A stretch of 64,000 bases of DNA from Bettongia penicillata ogilbyi. Lineage: Eukaryota; Chordata; Mammalia; Diprotodontia; Potoroidae. The stretch covers positions 14,815,941 to 14,879,940 of the forward strand of contig JAJHZJ010000413.1 in assembly GCA_023548195.1 (NCBI GenBank), given 5' to 3'. Both the position numbers and the translations under genes were made by a program. Within the stretch, counting starts at the first letter, position 1; every line of letters begins with the position of its first letter. Shown here in pieces: positions 42,480 through 53,084 of the stretch. Under the pieces are notes generated by a model. The model ran no database searches. It worked only from the letters and a program-made list of their open reading frames with translations, and had not been told where the DNA came from.

Positions 42480-44744
42480 GAAAAGAGTATATATACTCTT
42501 AGGTGAGGTTTGATGTTGGGGCTCAGTTTTTAGAAGATTCATGTACCAGATGAGACTCTGGGAAGCCCTTTTACGAATGTCCCCCCACCCTGAAAATCCA
42601 GATGTTGGTGCTTCTCTCTCCAGTAATGATGTATGTATTGCCCATGGTCAGACAATTGGAAGCCCTGTCTGTTGGTCCTTGTATTTTCTCTGTTGGTATA
42701 TGTGTTTGATCAAAGTGATTGCTGAACCCTCAAAAGATGCTTTCCTTTTAGAAAAACAGATCTAAGAACCTATGTAGCAGGCCCTCCTATGTATGCTGGA
42801 GTGCTTATTGATACGGTCCTCTCCCCACTCCCCCCATACTTCTTGGGCATGTTTATAGAAGGGATTTTTTTTGGAGCCTGATTTGCACTAACTACATTGA
42901 GATCCCTTCCTGTATTTCTGAAATTCTTTGCTTCTATGACATACTGCTCACTGCCAAATACTTAGTCTTGTCTCCTGGATTCCAATAGTAGTATCAAGGA
43001 TAGAACCCAAGTCCTTTTCTTTCTATTTTTTGAAAGGTATTAACATTCATGTGTATATAAGAAAGAGTGATGTTGACAGGATATTAATTATATCAAAGAC
43101 ATATGGAAAATAAGATTTTTACTTTCCTAGTATTATACTATATCACGAATTTAGTTTACATCTGCTTTTTTCTGTCTTGGGAGAGAAAACTGCCTGTCTA
43201 ATTTTTCACTTTTAATACTAGAGATAAGCATAAGGCCTTATTCAAAGACTTTCTGCCCTTATGCAATTGCTTAAATGTAAACTAAATCCATAAGCAGTAG
43301 TTTGTTACTGAGGCTTAAAAAGGAAAAAAAAACACAGGTGGCTATTTTTTTTAAAGTGAATTCAGTTTCCAATAAAAAACCAGGTCTTGTAGTGGTTTTT
43401 AAAAATCTGGCATGATTTTTTTCAGCCTCTAGGTGGTGCCCTCTGCTAGTTTTCTTAAAATTCTCTGGAAAAGTTGCTATCTGAAAAAAATATCTAAATT
43501 GTAAGATTTCTGTGGTTGAGGCTGCTTAAAATTTTATAATACCATGCTTTCGATGTGGGAGCTAATGAAAACTGATAGGAGTCTTATACTCTTTAAAAAA
43601 TCATATTTATTTTCTCTAGTGACTCTAGCTTCTCTGCAGGAGCAATTCCATCCTTTTCACACTTTCTATTCAGCTGTAAAAAATGTAGCAACTAGCTTAG
43701 ACAAAAAAGGATGTCAAAGAGCTTCTCCTCCATAAATAGTTTGTTCTGTTCTGGTTAGCCTTGGACATAGATAGAACTACCCTCCATTTCTCCATAAGAG
43801 TTTATCCTGCCTGATTAAGCTTTTCTTTCTGAAAGGCTTCTGCCCTCAGCTTTTAAGAGGATACATACATAATTGTGCCACAAAAAGGGTTGAAGGACTA
43901 GCTGTTAATGAAATCCTTAATTGTCAATTTATCCAAAGTTCAGTTTGGCCAAAGGTCTTTGATCCTGCATACCTTCTGGTCTCTTGTACTCAGATGCTAC
44001 CTTCGTTCTGACCTACGGGGCCCTACTCATTAATTTCCATACATCCCTGCCTGCTCTCTGCTATTTTCCTTAATAAAGACCACCTTTGTGCTCATTTATA
44101 TGCTTCAGATGTATCATTTTTATGCCTGGAATAGAAATTGTATGAGATGCTTAAGAAATGTTCTCCTAAATATGACAGTGTCCTGTGTTGACTTGTTATG
44201 ATTCTTCTAAGGAAGGAGGAATGCCTCTGTCTGTCTCTCCATCTTCCTGATGCTTGTCTGAAATGAAGTTATAATCATGGGCTGTTTACAGATGGCATAG
44301 CTCTTCCCTAACATCTAGAAAAAATAATAATGCAGTTAGGAGAAATATAAGAAACAGTAGTAGTGAAAAGGAGTTCCTTGCAAACGGGGTGGGGAGCGAA
44401 ATGGAGATGATGAATTTCTTGGTGCTCATATAGAGAGAGTGATGGAGTGTCCCAGAGATTAAAATCGACAATCCAGGTACAGTACAGGAAGATGCATTGC
44501 TGGCTTCCTAGTAATGTGCTATCAATATACATCCACCCTACATTGCTTAGATCTGTAGACACCAATTTCCTCTGGGACATAAGTGCCTTTATACCTAGCA
44601 CAGAGTATACTTTTGAGTAAATGAGCACAGAATATCAATCAACATATGAGGCATTGTGCGCGAGAGAATGAAGATCGCAAAAAATGTACTTGATAATTTT
44701 ATGTCTCCCCCCAATCTTTTTCTCAGAATATAATTTATTCTTAC
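42480..44744. other. No recognised gene; largely unassigned
   Basis: About 2.3 kb with no repeat landmark I can defend. Possible LTR-like words occur near 44060-44110 ('ttaataaagaccacctttgt') but no paired boundary was found. Short frames (42541-42765, 43544-43735, 44286-44628) have no domain. A CTCF-like word lies at 43426-43439. Confidence 0.35.
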
Positions 44745-44875
44745 ATTCGAAATTAGAATCATAACTAGAAGGGCCCTGAAGATTTGCTACAGTCCTCTGT
44801 CTTTTAGATAGGCAAAAGTCAAATGACTTGTCTAAAGTCACTTGGTTATAAGTCCACTAATAGGGAATTAGCTAC
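44745..44875 (-). mobile_element. MIR3 SINE, reverse
   Basis: 'aattagaatcataactagaa' 'gggccctgaagatttgctac' then 'gtcaaatgacttgtctaaag' 'tcacttggttataagtcc' in reverse MIR3 order. Confidence 0.65.
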
Positions 44876-45140
44876 ACTTTGCTCCTTTTTTCCCCTTTTT
44901 CATTCTTCTTGATTGCATTTTTTTTAGTGTTGGAGGAGAGACTACAAGCCAGATCTTTTGATCTGGATCTAGTGCTCCTTTTACTCCTTCAGGAGATCAG
45001 TAGCATTATTTGAAATTTAAGTGGGTACTAGAAATGCCAAGGTAGGATAAGAGCAAAGCATGATTAGGTTATTAAAGAAGATTGTGGTTTTTGTAAGTCA
45101 GCAATGAGAAAGTTGAAGTGTCATCAAGAATTCCAAGGAA

Positions 45141-45440
45141 GCTTGTTGTTGTGGAGCATGTTTGTAAACTCAGCTACCAAGGAGGCTGAAGGTGGTTAAA
45201 CTCTTCAGCTTGGGAGTGCTGGGTTGCTGCCAGATGTATATCAGTCAGTTGTCCTCACTAAGTCTGGTATCAATATAATGGGTCCCTGGGATCAGGTGGC
45301 TGACAGGTTGTCTGAGGTCTGACCTCAGGTCAGAAATGGCATATAGGTCAAAGCTCCTGTGAACATGTGAACAGCCCCACTATTCTAACCTGTGCCAGAT
45401 GAGAGACCACGTTCTCAAAAAACACAGACAAACAAACAAA
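45141..45440 (+). pseudogene. RN7SL: 7SL (SRP) RNA retropseudogene, near full length, with target duplication
   Basis: The 7SL scaffold RNA is followed from its 5' end: 'gttgtggagcatgtttgtaa' (7SL 'gcggtggcgcgtgcctgtag'), 'ctcagctaccaaggaggctg', 'ttgctgccagatgtat' region, 'ctcactaagtctggtatcaa' 'tataatgggtccctgggatc' (7SL 'cgcactaagttcggcatcaa' 'tatggtgacctcccgggagc'), 'tcaggtcagaaatggcatat' 'aggtcaaagctcctgtgaac', and the end 'gatgagagaccacgttctc'. A block of about 24 nt corresponding to 7SL 'ctgatcagtagtgggatcgc' is missing. An A-rich tail (45416-45440) and an 11-bp duplication 'aagaattccaa' (45126-45136 and 45441-45451) show L1-type retrotransposition. It is not expected to function. Confidence 0.93.
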
Positions 45441-45454
45441 AAGAATTCCAAAGG

Positions 45455-46335
45455 TGTCAAAGAGTTTCTTTTGTGGAGGCAAGGGGTAGTGTGGTATACT
45501 GTTTGAATTATAGGGAAAGAATTCAAGATTTGTTTTTGGCCAAAACATAACTCCACAGAGAGTCAAGATCAGGAGTCCACCAGAAGGCCGCTACGGATCA
45601 CAGGGAATTCCATTGCCTTATCTTAAACTGACCTTTTAAAGATATGGCAGATATTGATAAGGCTTATCTATACAGCTAACTTAGAATTACATATTAGACC
45701 CTTTAAGGAACTAGTAGATGCTCACCTGCTTTTTTCTTTCCAATATTAGATTTCTTTAAAAAAATTTGTTTCATTATTATAGGTGGGAAACCCCTCCTTA
45801 TATCTATTTAAACAGGATCACATAGGCCTGCTTTCTTGCCTATGTCTTATATTAACAAGGATCATATTCAACCTCATCCACCCTGTTTTAGACAGTATGC
45901 ACAGCAACACACGATTCTTGTAGGCAAACTTGCCAGAAGTTCCAAATACGCCAATTCAGTGCATGTGTTGACCATAAGGCTAAAACCATGAGTGAGGTGA
46001 GGAGGGATTTATGCTTCAGTGAGTACCCATCCACAACTCCTTCCATTGAACCTGACATAAAGTCCCTCTCTACCCTTTCCTTCCACACATATCAATTTCA
46101 TTTGGAAGCAAGTACAGATCTATAGTCAATTTGAGTTCAGTGATGTGGTATTGCATTGTGCACTGGGGCTGAAACTGTAAGGATGTTTGGGTTCATGTTT
46201 TATTCAAGGTGTTACATAGCTAATTATTGTGAGCCACAAAATGGCACATTTTTTCCCATTCAGTTGAATATTAGTTGAACACCTACTATGTTAATAGTGC
46301 TTTGCTAGGTAGCAGGAGAGATAAGTTTAGACAAT
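45455..46335. other. No recognised gene; degenerate SINE traces
   Basis: A weak sense SINE/MIR head may lie at 46140-46230 ('gatgtggtattgcattgtgc') and a MIR-type terminus at 46262-46310. Nothing else is recognised. The frame 45888-46088 (minus) has no domain. Confidence 0.35.
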
Positions 46336-46995
46336 CAATAAGCATTTATTAAATGCCTGCTGTATGCCAGTCACGTTGCTAAGTGCTGGGGATAGCAATA
46401 AAAAGAATGAAACAACCCTTCCTCTCAAGAATCTTACAGCATTTTCTCTTTATCAGATTCCTTTGGCCTTCACCCTTTACCTATCTCCCAACAAGTACAT
46501 ATGTGTATATACAGAATCAGAAAAAAAATATATAACGAATGCAATATAATTAAAATAGCTTGGGAAGGAGAGCCCTGGTGCAACTGTTGGGAGTGGGACA
46601 AAGAGGAAAGACTGTGCAGAAGTTAGTGTGTATGCTGTGTCTTGAAGGAGAAGAGGAATTCTAGAAGACGAGGGAAAGGTAATATATTCCAGGCACAGGG
46701 AATAGTCAGTGCAAATGCAAGAAGTCAGGAAGTAAAGTATTCTGAGAGAGGACCGCAGATTGTGGAGTGTTGGGAAGGTGAGCAAGGTATAATGAGTCTG
46801 GAAATGTAGTTCAAATCTAGAGAATGAAGGGTTTTAAAAGTTAAACAGAGGAGTTCATTTTTGATCTCAGATCTTGGAGTCAATAGGGAGCCACTTGAAT
46901 TTAATTAGGTAGGGGACTGATAGAGTCTGACATATATAAGGAAAATGACTTGGATGGTTAAGTGAATGATGGACTGGAGTGGAGAGAGATGGTAT
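46335..46995 (+). repeat. Unnamed mammalian-type repeat, copy A
   Basis: It starts like a MIR/L2 terminus ('caatcaataagcatttatta', 'ctgctgtatgccagtcacgt') and continues 'acccttcctctcaagaatct'. Then come blocks 'gctgtgtcttgaaggagaag', 'atatattccaggcacaggga', 'cagtgcaaatgcaagaagtc', 'atagggagccacttgaattt' and 'atgatggactggagtggaga'. The same block order occurs in copies B-E. The minus frame 46477-46785 is not supported. Confidence 0.55.
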
Positions 46996-47049
46996 CAACC
47001 AAGCCACTAAAATTCAGAGATCAATAAGGGGATCTCCTCCTTTCATGGA

Positions 47050-47362
47050 GGCATGGAGGGACATATGGCAAATTAATAAATGATTTTTAGTATAAATAAT
47101 GATTGGTGAATATGAGAGAGATTCAAGCAAAATGCAATGGACAATCAGGAGAAAAATGTCCTTACCAGCTGGAGATTTGGGGGAAGATTTTCTGGAAGAG
47201 GGATCATTTGAGTCGGGCTTTAAAGGATGAGGAATTTTTCTGCTAGCAAAGGGAGAGGGAAGCATATTCTAGGCTTTGAGAGCAGTATAAAAAAGGGTAG
47301 AAGTGGGGAAGCACAGAAAGATGGAAAGTAGACCAGCTGTTCTGAAGCAAAGAATATATGGA
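47050..47362 (+). repeat. Unnamed repeat, copy B (5' part)
   Basis: 'gagtcgggctttaaaggatg' 'aggaatttttctgctagc', 'gaagcatattctaggctttg' and 'gagcagtataaaaaaggg' parallel copy A's blocks at about 46640-46740. It is cut off by copy C. Confidence 0.45.
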
Positions 47363-47630
47363 AGCAGTCAGCAAGGATTTATTATGCTCGTAATATGTGC
47401 AAGACACTGTGTTAAATTCAGGGTGTACAAAGAATGACAAAAACAAAACAAAAACCACTCCCTGCCCCCAAAGATTATATATTCTAACGGAGGAGACAAC
47501 GTAGAGATAACTAGGTACATAAATAGAGAGATGTAAATAAATATAAAACTTGTCAATATACATAAATATACATTTTATATACATACACATATATACATAT
47601 ATGTATATGTACACACACACACATATATAT

Positions 47631-47685
<55 letters not shown>

Positions 47686-48135
47686 CAGGTGCTGAGAGTT
47701 GTGAAGGAAAGTCCTCTTGCAAAAGGTAGGCTTTAATTTGAATCTTAAAGGAAGATGAGAAAACAAAGAGGTAGCAGTGAGAGGGAGGAGCATTTGAGAT
47801 ATGGGGGGCAGCCACTACAAAGCCTCAGAGATGGACAATATTCTCTTTGAGGAACTACAAGCAAGCAACTGTAGCTGGATTATAGAGAATGTGGTGGAAA
47901 ATAAAGTGTAAGAAAATGGGAGGGGAATGTAATATTCATAATAAAAATAATCTCTGTAGACTTTTACTTACAATGAGGTAGGCAGTGATACAAGACTGGA
48001 AAGCTCTTATGTCATCAGATTATGCAGGGTCTTGAATACTAGACTAAAATCTGAGACGTGTTCCTGTGAAGAATGGAAATCCACTGAAGCTTTTTGAATA
48101 ATGACATGACAGTCAAAGAGATAGCACACATGAAA
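47363..48135 (+). repeat. Unnamed repeat, copy C, with embedded microsatellite
   Basis: Start 'cagtcagcaaggatttatta', 'tgtgcaagacactgtgttaa', 'accactccctgcccccaaag', 'attatatattctaacggagg'. A TA/CA and GA array follows at 47590-47684, then 'gaatcttaaaggaagatgag', 'gggaggagcatttgagatat', 'tgcagggtcttgaatactag' and 'gaatggaaatccactgaagc'. The minus-strand frames at 47243-47815 cross the array and are artefacts. Confidence 0.55.
47590..47684. repeat. (TA/CA)n(GA)n microsatellite
   Basis: 'acatatatacatatatgtat', 'acacacacacac', 'tatatatag' then about 48 bp of GA units, inside copy C. Confidence 0.95.
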
Positions 48136-48174
48136 GGAATTAGAGACTAGACTAGTGCTTTAATTGGTACAGGT

Positions 48175-48310
48175 GAGGAATTCCCTCTACTGCTTCAATT
48201 TATACTCAGTTACCTAGAGTAGTGAGGCACTTCCCCAGGATCATACAGATAATACATGTGAATGTGCTTATAAATTTTAAAGTGCTTGACAAATGTGAGG
48301 AAACAGTTGG
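48175..48310 (-). mobile_element. MIR-like SINE, reverse
   Basis: 'gaattccctctactgcttca', 'gtgaggcacttccccaggat' 'catacagataatacatgtg' match the family at 20060-20265 and 54425-54680. The right end 'aattttaaagtgcttgacaa' resembles a MIR terminus. Confidence 0.5.
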
Positions 48311-48824
48311 AGAAAGAAAAAGTAGAGGGTTTATTTTCTTTTAATTTTTTAAAAAAGATTTTCCAGGCTAGAATTGCACGGATTACTCATGGACTTGATT
48401 TCAATACTGCTCAGTGTAGGAGCTTTGACTTTTTTCACTTCTGAACTGGACCAGTCACCCTTCCTTAGGAAAACTGGTGGACTTTGCTCCAGGAAGTTCA
48501 ACCTACTGAAGTCGAATTTAGTGTGGGTTACCTGATTGGTTTAGGTCATTGCAGTTCAGAATCTTTAGTCCTAAAGCTTTTCTACCTTTAGCTTCCTAGG
48601 TAACTGGGATCATGGAGTTAAAAGATACTTCCTCCTTGAAAGGAAAGCTATGGTAGATCTGGACAGCATAGTGAAAAACAGATGCTATCTTGCTGACAAA
48701 AGTCCATATAGTCAAAGCTATGGTTTTTCCAATAGTAATGTGTAACTTTGAGAGGTGGATTGTAAGGAAAGTTGAGTGCTGTAGAACTAACCCTTTTGAA
48801 TTGTAATGTTGTTAAGACTCTTGA
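48311..48824. other. No recognised gene or repeat
   Basis: AT-rich with no clear repeat landmark. The frame 48648-48887 (minus) has no domain. Confidence 0.35.
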
Positions 48825-49135
48825 GAGTCCCTTGGACAGCAAGGAGATCAGATCAGTCAATACAAAGAAATTAAAAAGGTCATACACTGAAGCTGAAGCT
48901 TAAATACTCTGGTCACATAATAAAAAGATGGGACTCATTGGAAAAGATCCTGATGTAGGGCAAGATTGAAGGCAAAAGGAAAAGGGGATGGCAGAGGATG
49001 AGATGGATAGGTAGTGCCATGGAATCAATGAACATGAACTTGGACAGACTTTGAGAGATAGTGGAGGATAGAAGAGCCTGTTGTGTTATGGTCTGTGGAG
49101 TCATGAAGAGTCAGACTTGACTGAACAACAAAAGT
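48825..49135 (+). mobile_element. RTE (BovB-like) LINE 3' region, sense
   Basis: 'ccttggacagcaaggagatc', 'actgaagctgaagcttaaat' 'actctggtcacataataaaa', 'gactcattggaaaagatcct' 'gatgtagggcaagattgaag', 'gcagaggatgagatggatag', 'ggagtcatgaagagtcagac' 'ttgactgaacaac' is strikingly parallel to BovB/RTE 3' sequence. RTE supplies the 3' ends of the marsupial SINEs found here. Frameshifts remove coding capacity. Confidence 0.85.
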
Positions 49136-49139
49136 TCAG

Positions 49140-49275
49140 TAAGAAATTTGAGGTTAAGAAAGATTCATCTGGCAGTGGTGCTTATGGATAGAATGGAGGG
49201 GTATGTGTGATAGACTGCATAAAGGGAGACAAATTAGGAGATTACTGCAATAACCATTGAATGAAGAGATGGAAA
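49140..49275 (+). repeat. Unnamed repeat, 3' remnant (probably of copy C)
   Basis: 'agattcatctggcagtggtg', 'gatagaatggaggggtatgt', 'aattaggagattactgcaat' fits the 3' part of the family. Its place right after the RTE suggests that RTE and other insertions separated it from copy C. Confidence 0.4.
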
Positions 49276-49499
49276 GGATCTACATTAGGGTCACTGAATA
49301 ATACTTTGCTGCCAAGATCACGGCTTATCTCCCCATATCCAGGGAGGCAACTCCGAATAAAAGGCAGCAACTGTACAGTATCATGTATCCTTGGTCTCAT
49401 CCATAGGATTAGTCCAATCCAACTTCTGAAGACTCAGTGGTCCTACCCTTTGGCCTGCAACATACTCCTCCTCCTCCTCTATCAACCTTATCATCCTCC

Positions 49500-49745
49500 A
49501 CCTTCATCACTAACATTTATATAGTACCTACCATGTGCCAGGCATTATGCTAAGCACTTTAAAATATTATTTAATTTGAACCCTCACAACAATCCTGGGA
49601 GGCAGTTGCTAATACTATCCTCATTTTACAGATGAGAAAACTGAGGCAAACAGATTTGCACAGGGTCACACAACTAATAAATATATAAAGCCATATTTGA
49701 GTCTTCCTAACTCCAAGGCTGACTATCTGGTTTACCAGCTAGCTG
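49500..49745 (-). mobile_element. MIR/THER1 SINE, reverse
   Basis: 'taccatgtgccaggcattat', 'ccctcacaacaatcctggga', 'ttacagatgagaaaactgag', 'tttgcacagggtcacacaac', 'tcttcctaactccaaggctg', 'taccagctagctg'. A well-preserved reverse MIR. Confidence 0.88.
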
Positions 49746-49884
49746 TGTATATTATATTGACTTAGCTGACAGTTTTCCAGCAAAAATGTTTCTTTTCCTG
49801 TCTGTTGTTTTGGTATCCAGGTAATGTAGGGTCTAGGACTGAGTTGTGGACCATGAGAATGCTCTCAGCTTGAGAATGTTCATA

Positions 49885-50090
49885 GGTTCCTAGATTTAGA
49901 GTTGGAAGTGACTTGAGAGGTCCTTTAGTTCAATTCCCTCATTTTTATCGATAAGGAATCTGAGGACCAGAGAAATTAAATAACTTGGTTAAATAGCAGG
50001 GCCAATAGCCAAGTACATGTTCTTTAACTTCATAAGCAGCATTCTTTCCAATGTCATAGAGCCCCATCAGAAGATCAAACTCCCCATTCC
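49885..50090 (-). mobile_element. MIR3 SINE, reverse
   Basis: 'gatttagagttggaagtgac' 'ttgagaggtcctttagttca' (reversed L3-like tail), 'gataaggaatctgaggacca', 'taacttggttaaatagcagg'. Confidence 0.75.
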
Positions 50091-50094
50091 TTTT

Positions 50095-51310
50095 TTTTAA
50101 GTATAAAAATGACCTCAGGAGCTGACTGTTCAAATATGGAATTTTAATGTCATGTGGATTAAATAGATCTTAAGATTTCTAAAGAGAAAATTGCAGGTGA
50201 TTTTTTTTTTACAAAGTACTATGGCCATGGTCCATTGTTTCCTGATGGCAAATGTAATTTGCTAGAAGAAATGTTAATGACTGTTTATTAGACACCAAAT
50301 TCTCATTAACCAGTGTCTATTCTGTGTCACAGATACCATCATCGTCTTAGCTACAGGTAGGGGGAATTCTCAAGTAGTTTCTGTGGAATTGTCAGTTACC
50401 CTGGCTCATTAACTATCCATAGTTCTCTTCCCTCTAAATGGAGACAAGAGAGCAATAAATTTATTTTTAAAGGTTGATGGCATCATGTTTCCAGTCCATT
50501 GATTATTTACAGAATCATTTTTGCCATATAAACAGAATACTTCATATAAATGGACTTATTCTTTTTCTTTCAGTTTCTTCCCTTTTCTCTTTCTTTTTTG
50601 CCCTATTTCACCTTTTTACTACCATAATCTCTTCCCCTCTTTTCTGTTACTGCTCCCTTTTTCTTCTGCCTTTCTCTTACTCTTTAAAATTATTTTCTAC
50701 TATTTCCTCTCATTTTTCCTTCTTCTCTTATCAGTTCTGTCATATTGTGTTTGTGACCAACTCTTTCATAAGATCTTTTATAATAAGAAATAGCTATAAT
50801 CTGTGAAGAAAATAGATCCAGTAATAGTTTTTTGCTCATGGAGGTTGTTTGAAACACAAATCTTAGAAATGGTTCCATGTAGTTCAATAGTAAGAGTGAT
50901 TTTTTTTTGGGGGGGGTGTGAGACTTACCTATTTAAAATGATTTTGGTCAAGGCATTTCAGCTCTCTACAACTCTTTGGAGAAATGAACCTTCTACTGAT
51001 GGTGGGGATCATATGTTATTGCCATTTGTCTAAAGTAATTTTGATATTATCAAGCTAAAATGGTAAAGTCTTAGAAAACCAATAGTACTTTGGGGGAAGA
51101 GTATTTGAGTGGTGAATCATCAATCAACAACCTTTCTATGTATCAGGAACTGTATGGTTATTCAAGAGATTCCTAAAATGAGGAGGCAGGACTATTTAAA
51201 TTCTAAAGTTTATTCATCCTGTGACAGTTTGAACATCCTAGGAAATGGGTGGTGCTAGAAATTTGAACATGGGAATGATATGAACATTCATTGAGTTTAA
51301 AAAATGCTCA
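50095..51310. other. No recognised gene; pyrimidine-rich patch
   Basis: A T/C-rich stretch at 50550-50740 gives Phe/Ser/Leu-rich frames (50474-50806, 50521-50793) that are compositional artefacts. A G-run lies at 50909-50917. A MIR-type start may lie at 51119-51165. Confidence 0.35.
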
Positions 51311-52149
51311 AAGGAGTGGAATAAAGATGGAAGAATGAAAGCGAGGGCTTGCCTGACCTCTCCCAAAATTCCTTCCAAACAACTTTAAAGTAACGCTTCA
51401 AAATGAATCCTGGAGTGGTAGAAGCAACAGCATGATCAGGTGAAAACAATTTTGCAGCCCATGACAATTTAGCAGATGAGTAGGAGAAGTCTGTCTCACT
51501 GGGATGAGAGTAGAGTGCAGACCAGTGAAAGCCAAACTGGCAAATCAGCAGCAAGCCTGGGGGGTGACTGAATCAGTCACTGTGACTTCTGATGCTCTCA
51601 ACCCACAGACAGTAAGGATCAGACAGCTGGTCAGAAGGAGACCGCAGGGGACACTTTGCTGGCACTAGGAGCAGGACTTTGTTGCATTGCACATAGGTGG
51701 CTCCAGCTCCCAGTTATAGGGTGAGGAAGAGCATTAACAAGATCAGAAACCATGGTCACAGTTACAAGAGAAAAAGAGTTCTTGTGATTTCTCATAGACT
51801 GGAACACAGGCCAGGAGAGCAGTGAACATACCTCTTATTAGATCACACCATCTTGGAAGAACTGAAAACTTATAGAACCCAGAACTCTGAAAATAGCAAC
51901 ACAAAACACCCCTCAATCTTGGGAGATTACCTCCTCCACATTGGGAGTAGAAACTCCTGTAACGCTTCAGAAGAAAAAGTGAATTTGTCTCAGACTTCCT
52001 GGAAGAGTTCAAAAACGGGTTTTAAAAAGCAAATAAGAAAGCTAGAGAAAATTGGTAATAGAAGTGAGACTGATGTAAGAAAATAAGGAAAAATGTCAAC
52101 CACTTAGTAAAAGAGCCACAAAAAGTCTAAAGAAAATAGTATACCATAA

Positions 52150-52400
52150 AAACAGAATAGGCCAAATGGTGAAAGTAGCACAAAAACACACTGAAGAGAA
52201 TGGATTAAAAAGCAGAATTGGCCAAATGGAAAAAAGATATACAAAAATTCACTGCAGATAACAATTCCTTAAAAAAGTAGAATTGGCCATACGTAGAAGA
52301 AGGTACGAAAGCTCGCTGAAGAAAATAACTCCTTAAAGATTAAAATAGGCTAGTGGAAGCTAATGATTCCATGAGATATCAAGACACAACACAACAAAAT
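52150..52400 (+). repeat. 63-bp periodic repeats in the ORF1 coiled-coil region
   Basis: Four tandem units start with 'gaat(t/a)ggcc'-like words at about 52160, 52220, 52285 and 52348 (spacings 60, 65, 63). Sixty-three bases equal 21 codons or three heptads, which is how the L1 ORF1p coiled coil is known to grow and shrink. Confidence 0.75.
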
Positions 52401-52515
52401 AAAAATATGTCAAGTACTCTCATTAGAAAAGCAACTGATATGGAAAATTGATCAAGGAGAGATGTTAAGAATTACTGAATTTCATGATCTTTTTTTTTTT
52501 TAAAGAACCTAGACA

Positions 52516-53084
52516 TTGTCAGGATCCCCATGCCAAGACTACCTTTCTCATTTTACTCTTCTCTTTTTACTGTTAGTAAACACACTGTTTTCCAGAGCTA
52601 AGAAACAAAAAGCAAGATTTGTCACGACATTGGCATAAAAACAATCCTTTGCGTTCACCCTCTGGATGAACTCGGCTGCAGTGAAGTCCCAGAATTGTTT
52701 CACACCAGCTCCAGGTAGTTCCTGAGCTGGACAAACACCTGCTTTTCTGGACCATGTTCTGGTCATGAAGTCCTACTATGAACCAAACTTACCAAGTTGT
52801 TATTTTTACCCTGTATTATCATGGCTACAATTCACTGCATAGACACTCTCATATGTATCAAGGCTCAGTCTTACTACAGTGGGTCTCTTTGGTATCAGAG
52901 CAGATCCTAGCACATATATCTAATTTTCTTCTTCCAACAGAATAAAGCTTCTGTTTATAACTATTGTTAGCTCTTTGGTTTTATTTTATTTTTCAGAGTT
53001 AGTTGTAAACTCTTTGGTATTCTTTCGAGTTAACAATGGTTGGTGTATGATATCTGTGGTTCTTTGGTCATTTTTTTTCAGGAT
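52516..53084 (+). mobile_element. LTR-like insertion in L1 ORF1
   Basis: A 569-bp block separates two ORF1 segments and is flanked by 'tagaca' at 52510-52515 and 53085-53090. It begins 'ttgtcaggatcccc', contains 'cagaataaagcttctgttta' (a poly(A) signal as in an LTR R region) at about 52940, and ends T-rich at '...tttttttcaggat'. A solo LTR fits best, though its ends are not clean TG...CA relative to the duplication. The 72-codon minus-strand frame (52548-52766) has no recognised product. No retroviral protein is present. Confidence 0.5.

Noticed and set aside
43920..44140. LTR-like 3' end with 'ttaataaagaccacc'
   Set aside because: No second boundary, no target duplication and no family match; a single poly(A)-like word is not enough.
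44949..44966. Perfect 7-bp-stem hairpin 'ccagatctt...gatctgg' with T4 loop
   Set aside because: Too short to support a terminator or small-RNA call; expected by chance in 64 kb.
52150..52400. CRISPR-like spaced repeats
   Set aside because: The units are imperfect 63-bp coding heptad repeats inside L1 ORF1, without conserved direct repeats or unique spacers, in a eukaryotic genome.
52548..52766. 72-codon minus-strand frame that looked protein-like
   Set aside because: It lies wholly inside the LTR-like insert, antisense to its apparent poly(A) signal, and I could not match it to any family.
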